From Edaphochlamys debaryana (lineage: Eukaryota; Chlorophyta; Chlorophyceae; Chlamydomonadales): DNA of 64,000 nt. Under the pieces are notes generated by a model. That model worked only from the letters and a program-made list of their open reading frames with translations. It made no database searches and was not told the origin of the DNA. The DNA is taken from positions 62,001 to 126,000 of the forward strand of contig JAEHOE010000066.1 of assembly GCA_016858145.1 (NCBI GenBank). The letters are read 5' to 3'. Made by a program: the position numbers and the translations under genes. Of this stretch, positions 11,978-24,100 are shown piece by piece (the stretch's first letter is position 1; every line of letters begins with the position of its first letter).

Positions 11978-14195
11978 TTAGAAGAGCTTGACGGTCTTGG
12001 AGGCGGCCTCGGCGGCCTTCTGGTCCAGGGTCTTCTTGGTCTTGGCCTCGAAGGCTGCGGGGGAGAGGGCGCGATGGGGGAGATGGGAATGGTAAGGGCC
12101 ATGCGCTTTGATCTCGGCTTCAGCGCCCTTCCGCTCTGAGTTGGCCCGAGGTGCTTGGTGGGTGCACTCGCGCAAGTCGAGAGGGCCCAGGCCGATTCTA
12201 GCCACGACTGGAGCGCCCCCGGACGGCATCCGGGAACTCCACGCTGCCCAATGACCCACACACGTGCACCACCACCCCTTCGTCAACCGCACTTCCCCGC
12301 CCGCCGTTCGCACCTCCTGCAGCTCCCCACGCGCCGTGCTCTCCCACCCCGCCCCGGCCCCGCAATGCCCATCGCCCCCGGGTGCTCCAGGATGGCCTGA
12401 ACCCGCATGTGACCGCCCTCACCCTCCACCCTCCCCCTCCCCATCCTGCCCCGCCCCCCCCCTCTCCACCCCCCTCCCAAGACCCGCACCTGGGTGCTCC
12501 AGGATGGCCTGGAAGAGCTGCGTCCCCCGGAGCGCGTTGGTGAGCGGCAGGTGGCCCTTGACGGCGTCCAGCGAGTAGGTGAACTCCATGGGCCACTTGC
12601 GGTAGTTGTTGTTTTCCCCCTGGACCCAGTCGATCTGCTTGAAGAACTTGGGCCAGCGCTTCGAGTTCTGCACCCAGATCTCCTTCTGCACGCTGTAGCC
12701 GAACTTGCCGTTGCTCGAGGCCTTCCACAGCTCGTCGAGGGTCTGGAAGTCGGTGTTGGAGATGCCCTTGACCTGGGGTGGGGATGGAGAAGATAGGGGG
12801 AGGGGAAGGGAAGGGAGAGGAAGCGGTGAGTGACAGGGTTCAGCGGGATCGAGGTAGCAAGCGGGGAGGAAAGGAAGGTGAGGGCTGTTGCCGGCAGCAA
12901 CGCCTGGGCCTGCGCTGCATCCTCCGTTCGACCGCGCTGAGCTTTGTGTTGCCTCAGCACCGACCTGCCAGCTGTAGTGAAGTGTCCAACCACACGCACA
13001 GGCTACAGCTATAGCCTCAGTCGGTGCTGACTCCCGTGCAGATCCCTCGCCGCTTGGCGGAGCAGTCCACAGCATGTCCCCCCATCCAGCCCAGAGTTTG
13101 CACACCCCGGGAAACCGTGCTGACCAAGATTCCCGCCCAACTTCGCTGCTCCCCCTGCTCGGTTTGGCCGCTGCTGTTGCGAGGGCACGAGGCCGTTTTG
13201 CCGGGGTGGGAGGGGCGCAGAGGCTGCGGGGCGGAGGCGGAGGCGGGCTCTGGCTGTACCGCTCGGACGGTTGGGACCATCACAGCGCCGAACTTCATGC
13301 GTGCTGCACCTGCTGCTCACTTACGACACCCCTGCCACGTCACCCAACAGGTTTTAAAACCCCGGTCCCTCGACAGATCCAGCCCTGGATCCACCAGCAT
13401 CCCGGCATCTTCGTGCTCCAGATCACCACTTCCACTTTCTTACCTGCTGTCCCCGAGAGCTGAACCTTTCCTCCCTTCCCCCTCCCCTTCACCCCTTCTC
13501 AGCCCCTTCTCAGCCCGTCAGCGCTCACCTCGGTGAAGTACACCCAGTTCCGCTTCATCGCCCCCTCGCCCGCCAGCTTGATCAGCAGCGCGCGGGTCTC
13601 GTCCTCCGCCTGGCGGAACTCCCCCGCCGCCAGGAAGTCACGAAGCGCCGTGTAGTCCATGCCCACCTGGCGGGAGGCAGGGAAGAGGAGGAGGGGAAGG
13701 TGTGGGAAGAGGCGTTGGGCAGAGGGGAGAAGGGGCGTGGGGAGGTGCGGAGCCGGCGCTAGCACAGGGGCGGTTGCAGGCGGGGCGCGTCGCAGGCCAA
13801 GCGCGAGGACACGGTCGGGCACGGATCAGCCCCGTTTCCTAGATCTTCCACGATCAGAACGTCTGAGATGGTGGAAATCTACAGTCTGCGCGCGGCCCAG
13901 GTCGGCTGCGCACCTCGCTTGCGAGCGGCACGGCCATGACCGCATCCTTCGGGGACACAGCCTTCACCGTCGACGGACCACCGCCCAGCAGGCTGGAAGT
14001 GCTATCGTTGAACAGCGACACGTTATCAAGCTTGCCGCCCGCTTGCGGGACCGGTACAGGCCGGCGCGAGACCATCGGCGCGCTGACCGATGACCGCACA
14101 GGCGTCGGCACGCATCGTGGCCCAACAGCAGCTGGCTGCTGAGCCCGACCGCGGCACGAAGCCCGGCCGAACTGCCTTTGAAGCTGGGATTGCAT
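11978..14195 (-). CDS. GUN4: GUN4, tetrapyrrole-binding Mg-chelatase activator
   Basis: Binds protoporphyrin IX and Mg-protoporphyrin IX, stimulates Mg-chelatase in the chloroplast, and takes part in plastid-to-nucleus signalling. Four exons on the minus strand (14195-13914, 13666-13529, 12772-12490, 12054-11978) give 259 residues, in line with algal GUN4. Residues 1 to about 55 are Arg/Ser/Gln-rich and transit-like. The GUN4 fold starts at about 96 with GMDYTALRDFLAAGEFRQAE and includes DELWKASSNGKFGYSVQKE and the ligand-pocket segment GHLPLTNALRG. The C-terminal 24 residues are Lys/Ala-rich, an extension typical of green-algal GUN4. The exon 3/4 junction is phase 1 and restores HPAFEAK. Divergent start: the 753-bp gap to PPDK's stop must hold its promoter. 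Confidence 0.93.
12380..12511 (-). repeat. Copy of the GUN4 exon 3 end inside intron 3
   Basis: Twenty bases at the 3' end of exon 3 (12492-12511, encoding QAILEHP) recur exactly at 12380-12399 in the following intron, offset 112 bp. In the copy a GGGGGC run replaces the donor, so it is probably inert. Confidence 0.75.
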
Positions 14196-14948
14196 GTCGG
14201 CCTTGCGCGCTGCTAATTGGCCTATACCAGCTGTCCAGAAGACAATTGGATGTGAGCGTGTGCGCCGAGTGCAAAGGGAACTAACGATTGATGTTCAGCG
14301 GGTGCAGATCCTGGCCGCTCGGACCGCGATGAGACCTTCATTCGGCGCGAGGCAGCGGCATCGGATACGACCGCACCTGTGAATCGATCACACGCATATA
14401 CAGCCAACCCAGAAGCAGCTACCTGAATCGGCGCGTCAGAGCCGACCGAGCTAACCATCATCGCGCGCGGTGCTTGCCAGCGCTCGCGAGCAGGATAAGC
14501 AGAGCACAGCTGCACCGCAACATCTCGTGCGCCTTACTGCAAGCCTTATATTTAGGCCGAAGCTCCTGCCGCGGCAGCCACCACGCACGCCGACATACCC
14601 AACCGCGCTCTGGCAGAGCCCCCGAACTTCCCCGGCCCTGTGCGTGGGTGATCAACGTCTGCTCCCATATATCCCACAAAATCGCCCACTGGCCATCTCT
14701 CAAGTCATCTCAAAACCAGCGGAGATACTGCCACCGTCTCACGCACTGCCCCCAGCCGCACCTGCGCGCTCCCAAACACCACCCACCCTTCACCTCGATC
14801 AACGCATCTCTCACCCCCCCCCTCTACTCGCTCTCGCTCTCTATGCCCCAGCGCGGCGGCCCCTGCTCACAGCGCGCCTCACGTACGCACCGCAGCCGTA
14901 CAGCACGTGCACACCTCCCCATCCGTCAGCGCGGTCCCGCTGCGGTGC
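14196..14948. other. Spacer: GUN4 upstream region and PPDK 3' region
   Basis: Both flanking genes are on the minus strand, so this 753-bp stretch holds the PPDK 3' UTR and the GUN4 promoter. An A/T run at 14546-14554 reads TAAATATAA on the minus strand and is the only TATA-like sequence I see, about 350 bases upstream of the GUN4 ATG. No TGTAA on the minus strand was found for PPDK. No gene recognised. Confidence 0.4.
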
Positions 14949-17900
14949 CTACTTGGCGCCGCCCTTGCCCTTCTTGGCGCTGCGCACCGCCGCCTGCCCG
15001 GCAGCCAGGCGGGCGATGGGCACACGGAAGGGCGAGCAGGACACGTAGTCCAGACCCACCTGGGGGGAAAGGGATGGGGGAGTCGCGCGGGGGCAGGGCG
15101 GGATGTGAGCGCCGTTTCACCGCTTCCGCCAGAACTACGACCGCCGACCTACGTGGTGGCCTCCTTGCTGCCCTGCCGTCCTTATACGGTGTCGCCTTCG
15201 CCCTCCCAGCCCCATACCCGCAAAACCCCCACCGCGCCTCCGTCTCCGCACCCTCCCAGCCCACACACCCCAAGCAGCCCACCCCCCACCCTCCCCCCCA
15301 GCCCCCCCACCTCGTGCAGGAAAGCCACGGTCTGCGGCTCCCCGCCCTGCTCCCCGCAGATGCCGATCTTGAGGTCGGGCCGCGACGCGCGCCCGCGCTC
15401 CACCGCGAACTTGATCAGCTCGCCCACGCCGTCCTGGTCCAGAACCTGCGGAGTACGGCATGGTGAACGGTACGTGAGATGTACGGCGCGTGAGGCGATC
15501 TGGATCCAGAAGCCCAGACAAGGGACTGACGGGAGTGGCCCTTGGTGGTGTGACGTGTGAGGCGACAGCGGTGGCGCCCGCTCGTCGGTGGCCTCAGGCG
15601 CCCCATCCCCGGAGTACGGGTAGATCCACATGCACAGATCGCATGGGATCCAAAGATCCAGACATGCTGCCCCACCTGGAAGGGGTCGTTGACCAGGATG
15701 CCCTTCTCCAGGTAGATGGGCAGGAACTTGCCGATGTCGTCGCGGGAGTAGCCGAAGCTGCGGGAGGTGGGGGTGGGTGGGAGGAGAGACACGGCGTGGG
15801 AGGTGTCTAGGCGGCTCGCATACGGCACTGCTGGTGCTCAGCCAGTTGAGGGGCGGCATAATCTGAGCCGCAACCCTAGGCGGGCAGGCGGCTAGTACTC
15901 GACTAGATTGGACTGGATGTGCGGCGCATCAGGCAGATCAGATCCAGATGCCGTGCAGTGTACGACAGTCCCCGGTGCGGTGCGCGCGCCCGCGGCTTAC
16001 GTCATCTGCGTGAGGTCGTTGGTGCCGAAGGAGAAGAACTCGGCGGTCTTGGCGATGGCGCCCGCCTGCAGCGCCGCGCGGGGCACCTCGATCATGGTGC
16101 CCACGCGGTACGACACGACCGTGTCTGACTCAGCCATGACCTGACAGGGGGGGGGGAGGCGAGGGGAGAAGGGGCGAGGCGGGATCCCGGGGGGATACCG
16201 GGCGTCAGGAGGTGGCAGGTCAACGGAATCATGCGGCGCGGCCTTTGCTCCGCCCCGAACGGGCTCGCTGACTGCCGCTCCTCCTCTCTTCTCGCGCTTC
16301 AGATCGTCAAAGATCCCCGCCAGCCCCTGCCCCCCAGCCCCCGCCCCTGCCCCCCCGCCCTGCCCCCCCTGCCCCTGCCCCCCCGCCCTGCCCCCTCACC
16401 TGCTTGGCCACCCTCCGCACCAGCGACTCCTGGTTGGCCAGCTCGGCGGCGGTGCCCACCAGGGGGACCATAACGTCCAGCTGGGGGGGGGAGGGGGGGG
16501 GGACAAGGGGGGAGAAGGCGAGAGGGTCAGAGGAGAGGGGGAGAGGCGTGTCCAAGGGAGGGCCTGCCCTGGGGCGGTCCCGTGAGCTGCGTCCTCCGCG
16601 CGCCTCCAGCCGCCCGCCGCCCACGCACCTGCACCTTGCCCCCCGCCTTGATGACGCGGACCGCGGCCTCGAACATGGCCCGGACCTGGGGGGAGGGGGG
16701 CGGGTGGGGTGGGGGGGAAGGGATCGGAAGAGGGGGGTGGTGAGGAGGGGCGGGGGCACAGGGCGTTTGAGTCTGCGTGACGAGCTTGCCCCCACTCGCG
16801 CCCTGCCCCCGCACCACCGCACTTGGGCGGGAACGACCAACGCGCCCAGTCAGACTAGTGCCCCTGTCACCGCATACGTGTCGTACACGCTCGGCACACG
16901 TGCCTTACACACGCACCTGCATCTCGGTGATCTCTGGGTAGGTGATGCCCAGGCGGCAGCCGCGGAAGCCCAGCATGGGGTTCACCTCCTGAGGGGGGGA
17001 AGCAGGGAGGAGGATGAGTTTTTTTTGCCAAAACAGGATGCTGTGCAGGCGATGGGACGCGGCAGTGGGCCAGCCGTCCGTCCCTCGCTGCCCCCAGTCC
17101 CCAACCGCCCCAACCGCCGCCTGCCTGCAGCTTCTCGATGGTGCTGTACACCTCGTCCACCGTCACGCCGGCGTCACGTGCCAGCGCCTCGCACACCTGG
17201 GGCACGGGGCGGAGGGGCACGGAGGGTGACGGGGGATTCGCAAAAGTTTTCAAACGAGGGCGTGAGGCCAGGAAGTTCATCAAACAAGGCTGCCTTGACC
17301 TCAACCCACGTCCGTGCACGCACCACCACCGTATGCCCCCGCCCCCCCGTCCCTCCTCCCCCCTCCCCCCCCACCTCGGTCATCTCCCCGTCCGGCAGGA
17401 ACTCGTGCAGGGGGGGGTCCAGCAGGCGGATGGTGACCGGGAGGCCGTCCATGGCCTTGAGGATGCCCTGGGGGAGGGAGGGGCAGGAGGGCGGGTGCGG
17501 AGGGGGAGGGGGGGAGGTAAGTTAGTCGAGCGGGAAACGATAAGGAGAGGAGGGTTGATGATGGGGCTCGCTTGCCTACGCTTGCCTGAGTGCCACCTTG
17601 CCCGGCTCGGTTGGGGGCCCCCGTGGCTCGCGACGTGGGAGTCGCGGGTGCTGGGCAGGCCCCCTTCCCAACAGCCCACCGCCCGGGCTCACTGGCGACC
17701 GAACCCTCCCTCCCTTTGCTCTCCGAGTTGTCGAGCGCTTTCCCCCTCCTGCCCTCCCCTCTCTTCCCCCCCCCCCCCCCCACCTCGAAGTCTGTGCGCT
17801 GGAAGGGCAGCAGGTCGGCCAGGGCCTTGAGCCGGGCCTCCTTGGTCTGGGGAAGAGGGGTCGAGGGGAGAGAGGGTGGGCTGGGTTAGGGAGAAGGGGT

Positions 17901-18111
17901 TGCTGTGCTGGCGGGAATGAAGCAACTGAACTGACGAACAGCCTCCAGAGCGCCTGTCCGCCTCCCAGCACTCCACCAGTACACATGCGCCAGGCTGCAC
18001 AGCCCCAGCTGCACCCCGAACACACCGCGCACCGCACATCGCACACCGCACGCATCTGTCGTACCTGCGCCACGATCATGCGCCGTACGGTGGCGATGCG
18101 CTCCTCGCTGG

Positions 18112-18150
<39 letters not shown>

Positions 18151-21100
18151 GCGTCGGGAGGGGGCGGTGGGGGCACGGTCGGGGAGGTCCAGAAGGGTGG
18201 TTTAGGATACTTTTGTGGTGGGGTGTGGGTTTGCTGGGGTGGGTCTGGGGCTGGGGGTGGGGGTGGGGGTGGGGGTGGGGTGGGCGTGGGGGTTGGGGTG
18301 GGGATGGCGTAGGGCGTGGGGGTTGGGGTGGGGGTGCCGCGCTCTCCCATTTTGCTTTCATTGCTTTCTGCATTTCCAACATCCCTGTAGTATGGAGACG
18401 CGCAGCAGCAAGCGTCGCGCGACCGACGACCCGGCCGAGGCTCCCGCGAGCCGTCAGCCGGCCCAGCCAGCCGCAGCGGCCGCGTCGCTGCGTGGCACCA
18501 TCACGCTCAACCTGGCTGAGGCGCGCGCCGCATGCACAGGGAGGGGCAAAGGGCAGGCGCCGCTCCAAGTGCGCGGCGGCCAGCGACGACGGCCAGAGTG
18601 TACGCCCCCCCTCCCCCCTTCCCCCCCACCCCCACCTCGGCGCCGAACTTGCGGGCCTCCTCGGCGTCCTCGGGCGTGTCAGCGTTAGTCAGCACCTGTA
18701 CGGCAGCATAGTACGGCAGCAGCGTCGTGAGAAGCCTTGTGGCGGTGACAGCAGTGGCCCCTGGCGGTAGCGGTGCTGGGCCGGACAGCCTGGCCCAGAT
18801 CTGGATCCGGATCTGGATCCTGCCGTACCTTGAGCACGCGGCGGTCGTCCACCCACTTCATGAAGCGGCCCAGGTCCCCCGCCAGCTCGGGGGGGGCCAG
18901 GGGCTGCTTGCCCAGGATGATCTCGCCTGGGGTCGGTGAGGTGGGTGGGTGGGCGGAGTTGAGTGTGAGCAGCACCGATGACACACGGCACTGCACGACG
19001 CGCCCCGCCGGCCCGGCCCCATCGCATCCGCCGCCCCCCCCTGCGCGGGGCGTTCACCGGCTTTCCCCCGGCGAAAACTCCTGGCCCCCCTCCCCCCGCC
19101 CCCCGCCCCCAAGGCCCCACCCGTGGATCCGTTGAGCGAGAGGAAGTCGCCCTGGCGGATCTCCTTGCCGCCGATGCGGGCCACCTTGTTGTGCTCGTCC
19201 ACCTGAGTACGGTAAGGTGTACGGCGAGGCGTACGGCATCGACCAAGTGCGGGGTGCTCTGCACAAGCCCAACCCTGCGCCTGCGCGCGCCTGGCCGCAC
19301 CTCAGACCCCAACCATCCATTCGCTGCCCCACACCCACCCCCTCCCCTCCCCTTCCCCCCCTACACACTCGCAGCACACAGCAGGACAATTGATTTGCTC
19401 GCCACCACCCTACTGACCATGCAAGCCCCACATTCCACCCCCCCACCTGCAGGTCCGAGCACCCGGTGATGCAGGGCTTGCCCCAGCCGCGGGCCACCAC
19501 GGCTGCAGGGAGGAAGGCGTGGGGGAGGTGAAAGGCCGTGAGTGGATGCCACATGACCTCGTGGACAGAGCCCGCAACCTGGTTGACCGGTATTTCCTGT
19601 CCTACCCCCCCTTGCGCGTCGGCCAAACACATACGCAAACGCTTTACCCCTGCTCTTCCCCCTTCCCCCAACCCCTCCCACCAACCCCTTCCCCCAACCC
19701 CTCCCCCCAACCCCTCCCCCCAACCCCTCCCCCCAACCCCCCCCCCCAACCCCCCCCCCCCACCCCACCCGCGTGGCTGGTCATGCCCCCCAGCTGGCAC
19801 AGCACTCCCTCGGCCGTGTACATGCCCTTGACGTCCTCGGGGGAGGTCTCGCGGCGAACCAGGATCACCTGGGGGGCGGGGGTGGGGGGTGGGGGTGGAG
19901 GGGCGGGGTTGAGAGAGACGGGCCCCGCCGTTATCGCTTTGGAGCAGAGGCCTCGTGCCCAGAGCCCAGTGGGGAGGGGGAGGAGGAGCGAGCCCCAAGC
20001 CATGCCCCGAGTGGCTTGAGCGGTGTCCACCGCTAGCGCGGCAGTACGGTAGCTGGACCTCGCCGGATTTCACCGCGGATGCCCATCTCGGTCTCCTGCT
20101 CCCTTGAGCTCCTGCCCCTCCAAGCTACCCCCAAGCTCCCCTCCAATCTCTCCCACCCACCCCCCACACACACCGGCAGGCCGCTGCTCTTCCAGGCCTC
20201 CGCGTCCTCCGCATCGAACACCGCCTGACCCACGGCCGCGCCGGGGGAGGCGGGCAGGCCTGGGGGCGAGGGCGCGAGAAGAGGGAAGATGGGGGGGCAA
20301 AGGTGCGGTGGAAAAGAGGTGCGGCGCAGTCGCTGCATACGGTATCGCCTCGCTGCCCCTTCGCCACGGGTCCCTTCCCCCTTCCCCGCCACCTCCCTCT
20401 CTACCTCTGCCCTCCCCCTCCCACCCACACAAGCCCCCCTCCTCACCGCTGCCCACCACGCTCCCCTTGTAGGCCTCCTCGTCGGCGAACTGAGGGTGCA
20501 GCAGCTGGTCCAGGTGTGTGGGCTCCACCATGAGCACGGCCTGGGGGGGGGCGGGGGGAAAGAGGGCGTGTGTACTGGTGCGTGTGCGTGTCAGGGAGGG
20601 GGGGGTGCAGCAGCTGGTCCAGGTGGGTGGGCTCCACCATGAGCACGGCCTGGGGGGGGGGAGGGGGCGGGCGGTGGTGCACACACGAAGGGCAGGGGCA
20701 GAGGCTCTGGCAGCTCGCACCCGCGACCCCACACCCCGAGGCCGTCGACTCTACCCCCTCCTGCCTCCCCATCTTACCCGCTGTCCACCGACCCCAGGCC
20801 CACCCCACCCCCTCCCCTCATGCTCCCCCCCCGTGCCCCCCCCCCACCTCGTCCGTGGTCACCAGCCCCTCGTCCACCAGCTCCACGGCGATGCGCACCG
20901 CCGCCTGCCCGGTGCGCTTGCCGCCGCGGCACTGCAGCATGTACAGCTGACCCTCCTGAACCGTGAACTCAATGTCCTGCGGGGGGGGGGGGTGTTGAGG
21001 AAGGGCCGGAGTTGGGTGAGGAGGGAGGGAGGGAACTAGGTGGGAGGGGGGGGGGACGCGCTCGTACAATTGTGGAGGGCGGGGGCGGGGGGGCCTGAGC

Positions 21101-24100
21101 CCACGTGTCCTGTCATGTTGCCTTGCTACAACGCTCCCCGGCCCTCATGTGGGCTGGGGCGGCAGCCCCGGGCCCCGTGGTCACGTCACTACCCCTACGA
21201 CCCCAGCAGGACGGGGCGTGCCGTGCGCTGCCGTACAGTACGGCTGCCGTACCGCACCTGCATGTCCTTGTAATGCTTCTCCAGCAGGTTGCAGTTCTCC
21301 ACCTGGGGGGCGGGCAGGCGGCGGGCGGCGATACCATGACCTCGAACGGGCACAAGTTGCAGCCCCGCGTACCCTCCCCTTGCATTCGTCATCTCCTTCC
21401 CACTTGTCCCCTCCATCCAACCCTTCCTTCAACCCCCTCCACACACCCCTTCCTCCCCCCCCCCACCAGCTGCTGGTAGGCCCCGGGCAGGGTGCGGGCC
21501 AGCGTGTCGATGGGCTCGGGCGTGCGGATGCCGGCAACCACGTCCTCGCCCTGACACGGAGCGAGAGGGGAATTCGCCAGGCGAGCACACAGCTAACAGG
21601 CAATGGGCGTACACCGAAGGGGCGCAAAGCGAGCGGCAGCCAGGGAGGCAGCCAGAGCGTGTGCGCATGCGCGCACGGGCCCCTGCCGTACTGCCGTACG
21701 CACCTGGGCGTTGATGAGGTACTCGCCGTACAGCTTGCGCTCGCCGGTGGAGGGGTTGCGCGTGAAGCACACGCCGGTGCCCGAGGTGAGGCCCATGTTG
21801 CCGAACGCCATGGCCTGGGGGGGGGGGGGGGGGGGGGGGAGATGGGGAAGGTGAAGGGAAAGACGAGGGGGTTGCATCCCCGGCCTCGAGGGCACTGCGG
21901 TTAACGTGCAGGTGAGGTGAGGGGGAGGAGAGGAGGACGTGGGGGAGGTGGGAAAGGGGAAGAGGAAGAGGAGGGGTTGGGCGGCCAAGCTGAGCGGGAC
22001 CCTTCCGTGTCCCTCGTGTGCTGCCCACCCCGCCCACCCGCGCTCGCGCCCGTGCCCCCCAACGTGCCTGCACGTTGACCGCAGTGCCCTTGAGGCCCGT
22101 GATGCCGTTGACCGAGCTGTGTGTGGGGGGGGGAGGGCAACCAAAGGGTGGGGTGTTGATGGTGGTGTACGGCACTACCGCGGGATGAAACAACCCCCCC
22201 GCCCGCCCCCTTCTTGCCCCAACAGCGCCCTTGCCGCGGATCGGGTGCACGCAAGAGCCCTCAGGAGACGAGACGTCGTGAGATGGGGATAGCGCTTTTA
22301 GGCAGCGGGAGTGGCCTTGGTTGTACTCCATTCGACCTAGTGTAGGGTCCGAGTTTGGTCATGGCATGAAGACCTTCAAGACCTAAGGCCCAAGGTCCCC
22401 AACCGAACTCGTGCAGCGTGGGCCTTAGGTCTTGAAGGTATCCAAGCCGTGACCAGACCCGGCCCCCACACTATAGGTCGACTGGAGTACAAGCAAGTCG
22501 CCTTGCCTTCCTGACCTCCACATCTGCATGGATGCCGTACGGGCCCCTCGCCCCTCGACACGCAGCGCCGCTCGGTCCCCAGGAGTGCTCCCTTGCTGGA
22601 ACACCCCAGGCCGCTCCCATGCAAGGGCCTCAAACCCCATCTACGTTACCCCCTCCCCCCCCACCCCTACCGGTACACGTTGGCGCGCTCCGACTGCCAC
22701 GAGTCGAACACGGCGTAGATGGCCAGCCGCATCTGCTCGTACGGGTCCTCGGGGAACACCTGCGGGCGTACGGCACCGTACACATCATGATCAGTGGCAT
22801 CGTACGACAAGTTGCGGATGGCGCGAAGACCTCTCGTGAAAGAGCCCCCCCTAGCCCCTCCGCTGCCGCCCGCTCTTCCCGCCCCCCCCCACACACCCCG
22901 GCTCCCCACACGCACCTTGTGCCCCTGTATATGTCCGCGGCTTACACGAGCAGCCCCCCGCTCTCCTCCACCACACACGCCCACCCACTTTGGGCCCACT
23001 TTACTCGCTCCTTTTCCTAGGTTTGGCACACACGCACCTTGCCGCGGCTCTTGTACACCTCCTTGTACTTGGCAACCACCAGCTTGAGGTCGGCCGCGGA
23101 GAGGGCCGTGTCCTCAGTCACCTTGCGCTCGGCCTTTGGGGGGAAGGACGGAAGGGCGGGCGGGCGGGGCGGAAGAGCGGGTGGGCGGTGGCGGTTACGT
23201 GACGGGGGGGCGGGGAGGGGCGGGGGTGGGGGGCGCCAGGGCGAAGGTGTGGGGCAGCAGGGTGTGTGGAGGGACCCGACCGCCCCCACTCTCAGCGTCA
23301 GCCGTCGGGCCTCAGGCCTCCTCCTCATACGCCCCAACCCCTCGGCTGGCTGCGCTGCACGCCCACGGCCCTGACGCCTAGCCTGGGCCTGGGCCTGGGC
23401 CTGTGTGGGGTGGAGCCCACACGGAGGCTCTCGGGCTCAAATCCCCTCCCCCCAGCGACGCGACTCCTAATGCGTTCCACGCGTTCTCGTGGCCCGCATT
23501 GCTGCCCTCTCAGGCCGTCGTATCAGGGTCCCGAAGGTCCGATGCTGCTCCTCGGTGCCCGCCTCTGGCAGCCCCACCCCCGCCGGCAGGGCCGCATCTG
23601 CCGTACCGAGATCCGCCTGGCAAATACCTGCCGTACCGCGGCCCGCCCTCTCCCACCTTGATCCGCTCCAGCTGCTCCTCGAACAGGTGGTGGGGGATGT
23701 TCATGACCACATTGCCGTACATGTCCAGGAAGCGGCGGTAGCTGTACGGCAGCGGGGCAGGGTGCGGAGGGTTGTGTTGGGGCAAGGTGCCGCCTTCAAA
23801 GCCCAGGTCCCCTTCCATGAGCCCCCTTGCACCGCGCGCCCGCCCAAGAGTCAACCCACCCCAGACGCCCCTGCTCCCGCCCCCGCTTTCAGAGCGCCCT
23901 CCAGCCTACCCCCGCACGCCTCCCCCTCCCAGCCACTGGACTTCCACCCGCCATGTAGACCCCTTTCTTCCCCTCCTTTCCCTCCTCCTCCCCCTCGTCG
24001 TGTGGGTCAACCCCCCTCCCACTCCCCAACCCCCCCCGGCTGCTGCCCAGTGCTCACGCGCCTTCCACCCGCCACGTGCACCCTTTCCCATGTGCACCTC

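Noticed and set aside
12283..12999. 238-codon minus-strand frame overlapping GUN4
   Set aside because: Shifted frame through GUN4 exon 3 and its introns; the GUN4 frame explains the conservation.
14474..15466. 330-codon plus-strand frame
   Set aside because: Mostly antisense of the last PPDK exons and their introns; no family resemblance.
19665..19766. Tandem C-rich repeat considered as CRISPR-like or telomeric
   Set aside because: Units are contiguous without spacers and do not match the algal TTTTAGGG telomere; a simple intronic minisatellite fits.
23400..23460. tRNA-like box (GCTCAAATCC) considered for a tRNA gene
   Set aside because: No cloverleaf could be folded around it; it lies within a PPDK intron.
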